Shown piece after piece: positions 6,996 to 14,253 of a stretch of DNA of 19,188 bases. Position numbers and translations under genes: made by a program. Location: assembly GCA_002496425.1 (NCBI GenBank), contig DAJS01000022.1, forward strand, positions 1 to 19,188, written 5' to 3'. Below the pieces are notes generated by a model. The model had not been told where the DNA came from. It worked only from the letters and a program-made list of their open reading frames with translations, and searched no databases. The first letter of the stretch is position 1; every line of letters begins with the position of its first letter. The DNA comes from Acidilobaceae archaeon UBA162. Its GTDB lineage: Archaea > Thermoproteota > Thermoprotei_A > Sulfolobales > Acidilobaceae.

Positions 6996-7182
6996 GCCTG
7001 TCCTTGACGGCCTCCTCGTCCTCCCTGCTCATTGCTTGCCCTGCCTGATCCCTGAGGAACTCATTCAGGAGGAACTCAACTAGCTCGTCAACTGATGAGA
7101 ACGTGCCCTGGGACTCCACGTACTTCCTTGCCCTCTCGTAGAGCTCCTTACTGATGCTCACCTGGGCCCTCTCCCCGCTCAA
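6973..7182 (-). CDS. Second ribbon-helix-helix protein, paralogue of the sat-linked one
   Basis: A 69-residue likely RHH DNA-binding protein. The strand AQVSISK at about 6-12 is followed by helix LYERARKYVESQ and helix SSVDELVEFLLNEFLRD, then a charged tail ending in RLRRLGYL. It aligns well with the 79-residue RHH at 6092-6331, and the last 17 bases of both coding regions are identical, pointing to duplication. TTG start preceded by GGTGGAGAGG, a reasonable ribosome-binding site. Its start lies inside the 3' end of the upstream hypothetical gene (35-base overlap), so the two are co-transcribed and probably translationally coupled. Its end overlaps the end of cysC. Its target is unknown; the inverted repeat at 7627-7654 is a candidate. 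Confidence 0.82.
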   Translation of the reverse strand: MSGERAQVSISKELYERARKYVESQGTFSSVDELVEFLLNEFLRDQAGQAMSREDEEAVKDRLRRLGYL

Positions 7183-7615
7183 GCCTCTCCACCCTCAGCG
7201 CCAGGTAACTCTTTGAGCCGTTAAAAGGCGATAAGAACGCGAAGCAGGGGGAGCCTGACATGGCTAAACGCTTCCTATAGAGCACCCTGAAGAGGATCCT
7301 GACCAGCTCAAGTAACGGCAGCCACAGGAGATATATGGCTGCGCTTGGCTCATCAAGGGCAATGTGCCTTATGATGTTATCGTTGAGGTTTGCCCTGTCC
7401 CTGTGAACAACGTAGATGTTCCTGTACTCAAGAACGTGGAGGCAGCTGCCGTCCGGCAGCGTGGCCCTCCAGTTACTCACCTGTCCCCTAGGCTTGCCTA
7501 TGGAGGGCTCCATGCAGTAGTCCCTAGGGCTTGGCACCTCATCCTTCCTGACTATGACGTCAACGTGGTACGGCAGCCTCATCATGATCCTTGCAACCTC
7601 AGCCCAGTCCATCAA
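7148..7615 (-). CDS. Hypothetical protein paired with an RHH gene
   Basis: A 155-residue protein that I do not recognise. It starts MMDWAEVARIMMRLPYHVDVIVRKDEVP (the first 28 residues, in two reading-start options: TTG at 7615 or ATG at 7612). The middle part has LPDGSCLHVLEYRN and HRDRANLNDNIIRH, dense in His, Arg and Asp like a small enzyme active site. A hydrophobic helix follows (IYLLWLPLLELVRILF), and then a basic C-terminus. The gene overlaps the downstream RHH gene by 35 bases. This compact pairing is reminiscent of toxin-antitoxin modules, with this gene in the toxin position; the weak resemblance of the D-G-S...E...H pattern to TumE-like/DUF6516 proteins is speculative. A regulator or an accessory protein of sulfate metabolism is equally possible. 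Confidence 0.65.
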   Translation of the reverse strand: MMDWAEVARIMMRLPYHVDVIVRKDEVPSPRDYCMEPSIGKPRGQVSNWRATLPDGSCLHVLEYRNIYVVHRDRANLNDNIIRHIALDEPSAAIYLLWLPLLELVRILFRVLYRKRLAMSGSPCFAFLSPFNGSKSYLALRVERLERGEGPGEHQ

Positions 7616-7626
7616 GGCGTTAGTCA

Positions 7627-7654
7627 GCTAGGCCTAGGAGGTAAAAGGCCTAGC
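7627..7654. repeat. 9-bp inverted repeat bracketing a promoter
   Basis: GCTAGGCCT (7627-7635) and AGGCCTAGC (7646-7654) are perfect reverse complements with a 10-base spacer. The left arm is also inside the 10-bp palindrome CTAGGCCTAG (7628-7637). The minus-strand TATA-like TTTTACC (plus strand 7640-7646) lies between the arms, 25-31 bases before the minus-strand start at 7615. This is the expected layout for a repressor operator, most simply for the RHH protein of the same operon (inference). Confidence 0.5.
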
Positions 7655-7689
7655 ACTGGCACACATCAGATGCCCTGGGTGGTAAGGCT

Positions 7690-8115
7690 TTGAGAACCCA
7701 ATGCTCCGGCCCACTGAGGGCCGCAGCCGGCCTCATAGCGCTTGGTATGAGCAGCGAGATGCTCAGGGCGACCCTCCACTATGACTTCCACCTTGACATG
7801 AGCGACAGGGAGTTCGAGGAGTTCTATGCCATGGCAGCCAGGTGTGTCGAGGAGGGCATAGTTAGGGTCAGGAGCTGGGCCACGCCGTTCAGGCCTGGCG
7901 ACTGTGACAACGAGGTCGTTAAGGAGGTTGGAGCGATGGTACTTGAGGGCCTGGACCTGGACTCAATAGTCCCCAGGGTCCTAAGGAGGCACTACATGCT
8001 GAGGGAGGGCACGAGGTACCGCGTGCTGACGCAAAGGGATGTCGAGTACGCCTATGACGTGGCGCTGCTATGCATAAAGGAGAAGGTCGAGAAGGCCAGG
8101 GGGATGAGGATGTGA
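7690..8115 (+). CDS. Hypothetical 141-aa protein coupled to a sugar-isomerase-like gene
   Basis: A predicted soluble, mostly helical protein; no family recognised. It has four cysteines (residues 5, about 51, about 77 and about 129). Charged segments include HLDMSDREFEEFYAMAARCVEE, and the middle and end (VVKEVGAMVLEGLDLDSIVPRVLRRHYMLREG and EYAYDVALLCIKEKVEKARG) look like amphipathic helices. Start TTG at 7690 is preceded by GGTGG seven bases upstream; no convincing TATA box is seen, and ATG 7747 is an alternative start that would remove 19 residues. Its TGA stop overlaps the GTG start of the next gene (GTGA), so the two are translationally coupled and may act together. The function is not inferable beyond that link. 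Confidence 0.75.
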   Translation: MRTQCSGPLRAAAGLIALGMSSEMLRATLHYDFHLDMSDREFEEFYAMAARCVEEGIVRVRSWATPFRPGDCDNEVVKEVGAMVLEGLDLDSIVPRVLRRHYMLREGTRYRVLTQRDVEYAYDVALLCIKEKVEKARGMRM

Positions 8116-9302
8116 GGGCCGCTGCCGTCGCGCTCTGGGCCGCCTCAGGTGATGAGGAGCTGGTGAGAGGGACCATAGAGGGCTTCAGGGCCATGGCGGT
8201 GAGGGCCGGTCTAAGCCTAGTGGGGAGCCCTGAGGAGGCGTCGGGCTCTGAGCTGGTAGCGCTGTTCCTGGCCACGGGCGGCGTCGAGGCGGAGGTGTTG
8301 AGGGCCTCCTCAGGAGCAAGGCATTCGCTTTTGCTGCATCATGGGCTCGCAAACTCGTTTCCAGCGGCACTGGAGGCCGCAGCAGCGCTGAGGGACTTAG
8401 GTGTCGACGTTGTTGTTGCTGAGCTCGACGGTTCAGAACACATGCTAAACCTCATGGTGAGGGCCATGAAAACCTTTGAGGCCTTGAGGGGCCTGAGAGC
8501 TGTCAGGTTTGGGGGCCCGGCCAGGTGGCTAGTGCACTCGGCCAGGGCTGAGGACTCCATAAGGGCTCAGCTTAGAGTCTCAGTAGATGAGATGGGGCTC
8601 GAGGAGCTGGTGAGAGAGGCCGAGAGAGTCAGTCAGAGTGAGGTAGAGGGAGAGGCAAGGGCAAGGGGCCTTGGCATGGCCACTGGGCTCGAGAGGGCGC
8701 TCAGGGTCTACATAGCCATGAGGAGGCTCTCGGCCGGAAGGCCGGTGACTATAAACTGCTTCGAGCTGGTCAGGGCCTACGGCGTCACCCCCTGCCTTGC
8801 CCTCTCGCTGCTTAACTCCGATGGCGTCGTAGCCGGCTGTGAGGGTGATCTGCCGTCCCTGATGACAATGTTTATGCTCAGCGCACTCTCCGGTAGGCCA
8901 GCATGGATGGGAAACATAATGAGGGGGCCCGAGGGCTCCCTGGCCATAGTCCACTGCACCTTCCCAATGGCTGAGGCCTCTGCCTACGAGCTCACCAGCC
9001 ACTATGAAACTGCTGCACCTCTAGCTGTTAGGGCCTCGGTACAGGTAGGCAGAAAAGCTACCATAGCCAAGTATGACCCCGCTAAGAACCTGATAAGGGC
9101 CATAGGGGCTACAGTGCTCAGGGGCTCGCAGTTTACGCCACACGCTTGCAGGACCCAGGTCTCCTTCAGGGTCTCCGATGAGGCCCTTAGGATGACAGTG
9201 AAGGAGCCGCTGGGAGCCCATTATGCAGTGGTATTTGATGACGTTACCTATGGCCTCAGGGTTCTAGCGGCGCTACTTGGACTAAGGTATGAGGAGGCCT
9301 AG
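8112..9302 (+). CDS. L-fucose/L-arabinose isomerase-like protein
   Basis: A cytosolic protein related to the archaeal branch of the fucose/arabinose isomerase family (aldose-ketose isomerases needing a divalent metal). With the GTG start at 8112 it has 396 residues, shorter than E. coli FucI (about 590). The C-terminal half carries the family signatures: INCFEL with E218, ACEGDLPSLMTMF-type block with E244 and D246 (here GCEGD), VHCTFP with H281, and SHYET with H297. By family analogy the acidic residues and a histidine would hold the metal. The open frame extends 14 codons upstream to ATG 8070, but the GTG overlapping the upstream stop (GTGA) is preferred, since the extra residues are a low-complexity charged stretch that overlaps the upstream gene. 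Substrate unknown; many archaeal members lack a proven isomerase activity. Confidence 0.8.
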   Translation: MRAAAVALWAASGDEELVRGTIEGFRAMAVRAGLSLVGSPEEASGSELVALFLATGGVEAEVLRASSGARHSLLLHHGLANSFPAALEAAAALRDLGVDVVVAELDGSEHMLNLMVRAMKTFEALRGLRAVRFGGPARWLVHSARAEDSIRAQLRVSVDEMGLEELVREAERVSQSEVEGEARARGLGMATGLERALRVYIAMRRLSAGRPVTINCFELVRAYGVTPCLALSLLNSDGVVAGCEGDLPSLMTMFMLSALSGRPAWMGNIMRGPEGSLAIVHCTFPMAEASAYELTSHYETAAPLAVRASVQVGRKATIAKYDPAKNLIRAIGATVLRGSQFTPHACRTQVSFRVSDEALRMTVKEPLGAHYAVVFDDVTYGLRVLAALLGLRYEEA

Positions 9303-9310
9303 GGTTTCAA

Positions 9311-9318
9311 CTTATTAG
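9311..9318 (+). promoter_or_regulatory. TATA-like box for the M1 aminopeptidase gene
   Basis: CTTATTAG lies 39 bases before the TTG start at 9350, in the short gap after the isomerase-like gene. Similar CTTATTT boxes precede the starts at 11749 and 18256 at nearly the same distance. Confidence 0.55.
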
Positions 9319-9349
9319 TTAGCAGCCACTGAGCACGCTGGGGAGCCAC

Positions 9350-11695
9350 TTGGCTGGGCAGGTCAAGGAGATCAGCTATAATGTGATAGACGTCTATAGG
9401 TATGAAGTTTACCTCTCCTTCAGCGGCACAAGGTATGACGGGAAGGTCTCCATAGAGCTGGAGGCCTCGGGTGACGTGAGGCTAGACGCCGTGGGCCTCA
9501 GCATCAGGTCAACCAAGGTCAACGGGAGGGACATGCCCTTTGAGGCCGTAAAGGATGGGATCCTGGTGCGTAGCGGACCTTTCTCAGGCGTCCTTACTGT
9601 CGAGTTCTCAGGTGAGGCCCCTGACAAGCTAGTGGGCATATACAGGGCGCCATACAATGGGGACTACATCATCTCCACCCAGTTCGAGTCAGTGCATGCT
9701 AGGGAGATGTTTCCATGCGTCGACCACCCGGCCTTCAAGGCCAGGTTCAAGCTGGTAGTAGAGATACCGAGGGATCTCCATGCTATATCCAACATGCCCA
9801 TAGAGAGGGTCACGCTGAATGGCGACAGGAAGGTGGTTGAGTTCGCCGAGACGCCACCCATGTCGACCTACCTGCTGTACCTGGGCATAGGCAGGTGGGA
9901 GGAGCTCGTGGACCCAAGGGGTAAGTACTTAATTGCCACAGTGCCCGGCAGGTCAGGCTACGGCCGCCTGGCTCTTGAGTATGCCAGGAAGAGCGTGGAC
10001 TTCTATGAGAGATACTTCGGCATACCTTACCCCCTGCCCAAGATGCACCTGATAGCAGTGCCGGAGTTCGCCTTTGGCGCCATGGAGAACTGGGGCGCCA
10101 TAACGTTCAGGGAGAATGCCCTGCTAGCCCCTGAGTCCCCAGACGTGGCCCAGAGACGCCGCATAGCGGAGGTTGTGGCCCATGAGATAGCGCACCAGTG
10201 GTTTGGGGATCTGGTCACCATGGAGTGGTGGGATGATCTGTGGCTCAACGAGAGCTTTGCCACATTCATGAGCTACAAGGCAGTCGACTCCTTTGCCCCT
10301 GAGCTCCGCATGTGGGATAACTTCCTGTTGGGGGAGACTGATGAGGCCATGCTAAGGGACTCGCTAAGGGCCACGCATCCAATACACGCCAAGGTCAACA
10401 CCCCCGACGAGATAGAGTCAATATTCGATGAGATAAGCTACGGCAAGGGCGCCAGCGTGCTGAGAATGATCGAGTACTTCCTAGGCGAGTCGTTCAGGAA
10501 GGGCCTCTCGTCGTATCTTGAACACCATGCCTACTCCAACGCCAGGGCCCAGGACCTCTGGGAAGCCATACAGCCCTTCACCCAGGTGCCCGTGGCTGAG
10601 CTCATGAATGACTGGATCATGAAGCCAGGCTACCCATATGTCAGGGTCTTGGCGGAGGGCAGCAGGGTTGAGCTGGAGCAGCACAGGTTTTCGCTGACAG
10701 GCGGAGTCGAGGACCTTACCTACATGGTGCCATTGACGCTCTCGGTCAATGGGAGAAGACTGAACGTTACCATGAACTCCAGGACACATGTTGTTGAAGT
10801 CGGCGAGCCTGTTAGGGAGCTGAGGGCTAACCTTGACAGGGCGGGCTTCTACCGTGTTCTCTACTCCGACCTCTCTCTTCTGCCTCCAAGGCTAGGCCCT
10901 CTAGAGTCCTACGGCCTCCTGAACGACTACTATTATTTCATGATGGCAGGCCTCGTTGACAAGGCCACCTACCTTAAGGTTGCTGAGGGCCAGGTGGGGG
11001 CCACAGAGTACCTGCCAATCTATGAGCTTAGCAACGAGCTCTACGAGCTCCAGCTCATAAACAGCTCCTTCAAGGACCTGGCGCTCAGGATCCATAGGCA
11101 GAAGCTGCAGGAGGTCTCCTCGAGTCCTGACGAGACTATGAGGGAGCTGGCGGGCAGGCTGGCCAACAGGCTAGCCACCATGGACAGGTCTTATGCTGAG
11201 CAGCTGGCGCCCCAGGCGGGCAAGGTAACCGACCCCAACATGAAGCAAGCCACGTACACCGCCTATGCTGTGGCAACCTCCGACCTCGAGGGCCTGAAGA
11301 GGTTCTACGAGTCTGAGCAACTGGACTCAGAGAAGGTCAAGGTGATCACCGCCGCCATGTACATACCTGACCGCTCAGTGCTTGAGAGAGCCATTGAGTG
11401 GGTTGCGTCGCTCAAAAGACAGGACTTGCTGTACGTCTTCATGGCCGCCTACAACCCGAGCGGCAGGGACACGCTCTGGTCATGGATCAAGAGCGGCATG
11501 CTTGACACAGTGGCCAGCGCCTTCAAGGGAACAGCCATAGCCTGGAGGTGGCTGGGCCGTGCGCTGCCCCTGCTGGGCCTTGGCAGGGAGCAGGAGGTCC
11601 GCTCCTACATAGAGTCCAGGCCTGAGGCCGCGGAGCCCAACGTAAGGGCAGGCCTGGAGCTCCTCGAGGTATTCTCAAGGGTCTCAAGGCTCTGA
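9350..11695 (+). CDS. M1-family zinc aminopeptidase (tricorn-interacting factor F2/F3-like)
   Basis: Removes N-terminal residues from peptides in the cytosol, finishing the breakdown of oligopeptides from the proteasome or from uptake. The 781-residue length matches archaeal M1 enzymes. The exopeptidase motif GAMEN is at 243-247, the zinc site HEIAH at 278-282 with distal ligand E301 (LWLNESF; spacing HEXXH-X18-E intact), and the transition-state tyrosine is probably Y364 in SYGKGA. The N-terminal beta domain starts at about residue 8 and a helical C-terminal domain runs from about 500 to the end. There is no signal peptide. TTG start supported by a TATA-like box 39 bases upstream. The downstream S9 peptidase gene has its own promoter but the same orientation; with the peptide transporter at 1-2084 this suggests a peptide-based diet. 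Confidence 0.96.
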   Translation: MAGQVKEISYNVIDVYRYEVYLSFSGTRYDGKVSIELEASGDVRLDAVGLSIRSTKVNGRDMPFEAVKDGILVRSGPFSGVLTVEFSGEAPDKLVGIYRAPYNGDYIISTQFESVHAREMFPCVDHPAFKARFKLVVEIPRDLHAISNMPIERVTLNGDRKVVEFAETPPMSTYLLYLGIGRWEELVDPRGKYLIATVPGRSGYGRLALEYARKSVDFYERYFGIPYPLPKMHLIAVPEFAFGAMENWGAITFRENALLAPESPDVAQRRRIAEVVAHEIAHQWFGDLVTMEWWDDLWLNESFATFMSYKAVDSFAPELRMWDNFLLGETDEAMLRDSLRATHPIHAKVNTPDEIESIFDEISYGKGASVLRMIEYFLGESFRKGLSSYLEHHAYSNARAQDLWEAIQPFTQVPVAELMNDWIMKPGYPYVRVLAEGSRVELEQHRFSLTGGVEDLTYMVPLTLSVNGRRLNVTMNSRTHVVEVGEPVRELRANLDRAGFYRVLYSDLSLLPPRLGPLESYGLLNDYYYFMMAGLVDKATYLKVAEGQVGATEYLPIYELSNELYELQLINSSFKDLALRIHRQKLQEVSSSPDETMRELAGRLANRLATMDRSYAEQLAPQAGKVTDPNMKQATYTAYAVATSDLEGLKRFYESEQLDSEKVKVITAAMYIPDRSVLERAIEWVASLKRQDLLYVFMAAYNPSGRDTLWSWIKSGMLDTVASAFKGTAIAWRWLGRALPLLGLGREQEVRSYIESRPEAAEPNVRAGLELLEVFSRVSRL

Positions 11696-11707
11696 GCCTG
11701 GTCTCTC

Positions 11708-11715
11708 CTTATTTT
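11708..11715 (+). promoter_or_regulatory. TATA-like box for the S9 peptidase operon
   Basis: CTTATTTT (with the leading C at 11708) lies about 40 bases before the TTG start at 11749 and would drive the S9 peptidase, Nudix and ferritin-VIT genes as one unit. Confidence 0.5.
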
Positions 11716-11748
11716 CCTCTAGTCCTCAGCACGTTAGGGCGTCAGGTC

Positions 11749-13701
11749 TTGTCAGGTGTCTCGCCAGAGGACCTTTACAGGCTTGTGCTCGTCTCATCCC
11801 CCTCTGCCTCATCCTCAGGCTCCAGGACCCTCTTCGTTGTAACAAGGCTCAACCAGCAGGCCAACAGGTATGACAGCAGTGTCTGGCTCTACGACGGCAG
11901 CTCCTACTACCCTCTTACCTCAGGCCCAGGTGACACCTGCCCCTCCTGGTCCCCTGACGAGGGGCTCGTGGCGTTCGTCAGGGCCCAGAGGCAGGAGGGC
12001 GCGCCACCGACATTCTCGCTAATGGTCATGAGGCCTGGCTCCGAGCCCTACGCGCTCTTCTCCTGGGGCTTCAACATAGCCAGGCCCTCCTGGTCACCTG
12101 ACTCCCGCTACATAGCGTTCCTCTCCAGGGCGCCGCTGGAGGGGCAGCAGGAGTGGAAGGACTACATGAAGAGGGAGGCGTTGATCATAGACAGGCTCCC
12201 ACCCTTCTTCAACGGCGAGGGCTTAATATTCGACAGGCCAAGAAACCTTTATGTCGTGGACTCGAGGGGAGGGGAGCCGAGGCGCCTCACCTCCCACAGG
12301 CTTGACGTCTCGGACTTCGCATGGTCCCCTGACTCAAGGTACATAGCCTATGTGAGGCAACAGGACGAGGTCAAGGCCTATTACGACGAGCTTAGGCTCC
12401 TTGACCTCAGGACCGGCGAGGACAAGGTCCTGCTTAGCGACATCTCAATAGCGTCGCTTGCCTGGTCCCCTGACGGCTTAAGCGTGGCGCTCCTGGCCCA
12501 CAGGCTGGGCAGGGGTCTCTCAAGTCACTACGGGCTCTACATCTATGACCTCGGGTCAGGCTCCCTGAACAAGATAGACCTGGGTATTGACAGGAACCTG
12601 CTCAACGGGGTTAACAGCGAGGCCCGCGGGCCCTCCTGCCCAAGGCCCTTGCAGTGGGTTGGGGACTTAATCTACTTCCTGGTCCACGACGCCGGTAGAA
12701 CCCACCTCTACTCCTACACGCCTGGCAAGGGGGCCATGGCTCTCCTGGCCCCTGAGGATGCGGTAATTGATGACTTCACAGTTGGTGGTGACGGCACTAT
12801 TTACTACCTCCAAATGGATGATGCCCACCCAGACGAGCTGTACGTAATGAGGAAAGGGGCGGGTTCAAGGATCACAGGCTTCAATGACCAGTTCGTGGCC
12901 GAGAGGGGGCTGAAGAGGGCAAAGAAGATGAGGGCAAGGGCTAAGGATGGAACCGAACTTGACTACTGGGTTCTGGAGCCCTACTCAGGCCAACCGCCGT
13001 ACCCATGGGTGCTTTACATACATGGAGGGCCCAAGACAAGCTATGGCTACGGCTTCATGTTCACCTTCCACGCACTGGCCTCTGCCGGGATAGCGGTTGT
13101 CTACGGTAATCCTAGGGGGAGCGACGGCTACAGCGAGGAGTTCGCAGACATAAGGGGCAAGTGGGGCACAGTGGACTACGAGGACCTTATGGCCATAGCC
13201 GACTCGGCCCTGGAGGGGCTCAAGGGCCTGCTAGACCCTGCTAGGGGAGGCGTGGCTGGGGGCTCCTATGGCGGCTTCATGACCAACTGGATTATAACCC
13301 AGACGAGCCGCTTCAGGGCGGCCGTGACGGAGAGGAGCTGCGTGGAGTGGTACAGCGACTGGGGCACCAGCGACATAGGCTGGTACTTCGACGAGGACCA
13401 GCTCGGCGCTGAGAAGCCATGGACAGCAACAGAGAGGTACACAAGGGCAAGCCCCTTGACGTATATAGAGAACGTAAGGACGCCGCTGCTGATAATGCAC
13501 TCCCTCGAGGACTACAGGTGCCCGCTCAGCCAGGCCCTCCAGCTCTTTACCGCACTCAAGGTGCTCGGCGTGGAGGTCAGGATGGCCCTATTCCCGGGTG
13601 AGAACCACGACCTCACCAGATCAGGCAGGCCCAGGAGCAGAGTCGAGTACCTGAAGATAATGACTGACTGGCTCAAGGGCCACCTGGCCCAGGGGAGGTG
13701 A
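11749..13701 (+). CDS. S9-family serine peptidase, acylaminoacyl-peptidase type
   Basis: A cytosolic prolyl-oligopeptidase-family enzyme that cleaves short peptides or removes acylated N-terminal residues. It has 650 residues. The N-terminal beta-propeller (about 1-400) shows repeated blade motifs WSPD at four places (PSWSPDEG, PSWSPDSRYIAF, FAWSPDSRYIAY, LAWSPDG). The alpha/beta-hydrolase domain begins at about 400, with oxyanion-region HGGP at 425-428, nucleophile S506 in GGSYGGF, acid D588 in HSLEDYRCP, and base H620 in ENHDLTRSGRP. The triad is complete, so the enzyme should be active. TTG start with a TATA-like box about 40 bases upstream. Its TGA stop lies inside the ribosome-binding site of the following Nudix gene, giving tight coupling. 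Confidence 0.95.
   Translation: MSGVSPEDLYRLVLVSSPSASSSGSRTLFVVTRLNQQANRYDSSVWLYDGSSYYPLTSGPGDTCPSWSPDEGLVAFVRAQRQEGAPPTFSLMVMRPGSEPYALFSWGFNIARPSWSPDSRYIAFLSRAPLEGQQEWKDYMKREALIIDRLPPFFNGEGLIFDRPRNLYVVDSRGGEPRRLTSHRLDVSDFAWSPDSRYIAYVRQQDEVKAYYDELRLLDLRTGEDKVLLSDISIASLAWSPDGLSVALLAHRLGRGLSSHYGLYIYDLGSGSLNKIDLGIDRNLLNGVNSEARGPSCPRPLQWVGDLIYFLVHDAGRTHLYSYTPGKGAMALLAPEDAVIDDFTVGGDGTIYYLQMDDAHPDELYVMRKGAGSRITGFNDQFVAERGLKRAKKMRARAKDGTELDYWVLEPYSGQPPYPWVLYIHGGPKTSYGYGFMFTFHALASAGIAVVYGNPRGSDGYSEEFADIRGKWGTVDYEDLMAIADSALEGLKGLLDPARGGVAGGSYGGFMTNWIITQTSRFRAAVTERSCVEWYSDWGTSDIGWYFDEDQLGAEKPWTATERYTRASPLTYIENVRTPLLIMHSLEDYRCPLSQALQLFTALKVLGVEVRMALFPGENHDLTRSGRPRSRVEYLKIMTDWLKGHLAQGR
13695..13701 (+). 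promoter_or_regulatory. Ribosome-binding site that points to a CTG start
   Basis: GAGGTGA, the perfect match to the 16S tail, lies at the end of the S9 gene and overlaps its stop codon. The codon six bases downstream is CTG (13708-13710), in frame with the Nudix gene. Both the DppC-like gene (680-686, ATG 693) and lutB (16993-16999, GTG 17006) have exactly this motif with exactly six intervening bases. The first ordinary start codon of the Nudix frame, GTG 13783, is 81 bases from this site and has no such motif. Confidence 0.7.
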
Positions 13702-13707
13702 GCCTTC

Positions 13708-14253
13708 CTGACCTCTGAGCCCAGGATAACATCGTCGAGGGAGCTGTGCAGGGGCAGGAGGGTTACCCTGAGCGAGCTGGCAGTGAGCTACGAGGGCAGA
13801 TCCTTCACGGCCGACAGGGTTTCCTTCGGCCAGTCAGCGGTGGTGCTACCAGTAATGGACGACGGTAGGGTAGTGCTAGTCAGGCAGTGGAGGGCAGCGG
13901 TAAGCGCCTGGGTCCTGGAGGCCCCAGCAGGCAGGGTTGAGCCTGGCGAGAGCCCAGAGCAGGCGGCCCTGAGGGAGCTCGAGGAGGAGACCGGACTGAG
14001 GGCCAGGAGGCTTGAGAGGGCCTACTCAGCCTACGTGTCCCCCGGCTACAGCGACGAGGTTCAGCACGCCTTCATAGCCTACAGCCTTGAGAGATCCAGA
14101 CAGGCCCTAGAGGAGGACGAGGTATTGAACCTCGTGTACGTGAGGCCCGAGGAGTACCTGGCCTCTGTCACCCAGGGCGTTGCTGATGCCAAGACTGTGG
14201 CCCTGGTATCCTACTACCTGGTTAGGAACAGAGCAGAAAAATCTTCTACTTGA
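13708..14253 (+). CDS. Nudix hydrolase, ADP-ribose pyrophosphatase-like, probable CTG start
   Basis: Hydrolyses a nucleoside diphosphate linked to another group, most likely ADP-ribose or a related sugar nucleotide. The Nudix box GRVEPGESPEQAALRELEEETGL (residues 75-97 from the CTG) matches GX5EX7REUXEEXGU fully, and SPGYSDE follows, as in ADP-ribose pyrophosphatases. From GTG 13783 the protein would be 156 aa and lack the first strands of the fold. Read upstream, the frame stays open to the S9 stop and encodes CRGRRVTLSELAVSYEG, which fits the usual archaeal N-terminus (a G-K/R-K/R strand followed by E/S-rich turns). No ATG, GTG or TTG occurs in that stretch, but CTG 13708 follows a perfect ribosome-binding site, giving 181 aa. 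The Nudix domain is certain; the start is strongly suggested, not proven. The 3' end overlaps the next gene by four bases (TTGA). Confidence 0.88.
   Translation: MTSEPRITSSRELCRGRRVTLSELAVSYEGRSFTADRVSFGQSAVVLPVMDDGRVVLVRQWRAAVSAWVLEAPAGRVEPGESPEQAALRELEEETGLRARRLERAYSAYVSPGYSDEVQHAFIAYSLERSRQALEEDEVLNLVYVRPEEYLASVTQGVADAKTVALVSYYLVRNRAEKSST

Noticed and set aside
8070..8111. Upstream ATG start extending the isomerase-like protein by 14 residues
   Set aside because: It would overlap the upstream gene by 46 bases and add a Gly/Glu-rich low-complexity stretch with no ribosome-binding site; the GTG in the GTGA overlap is more natural.
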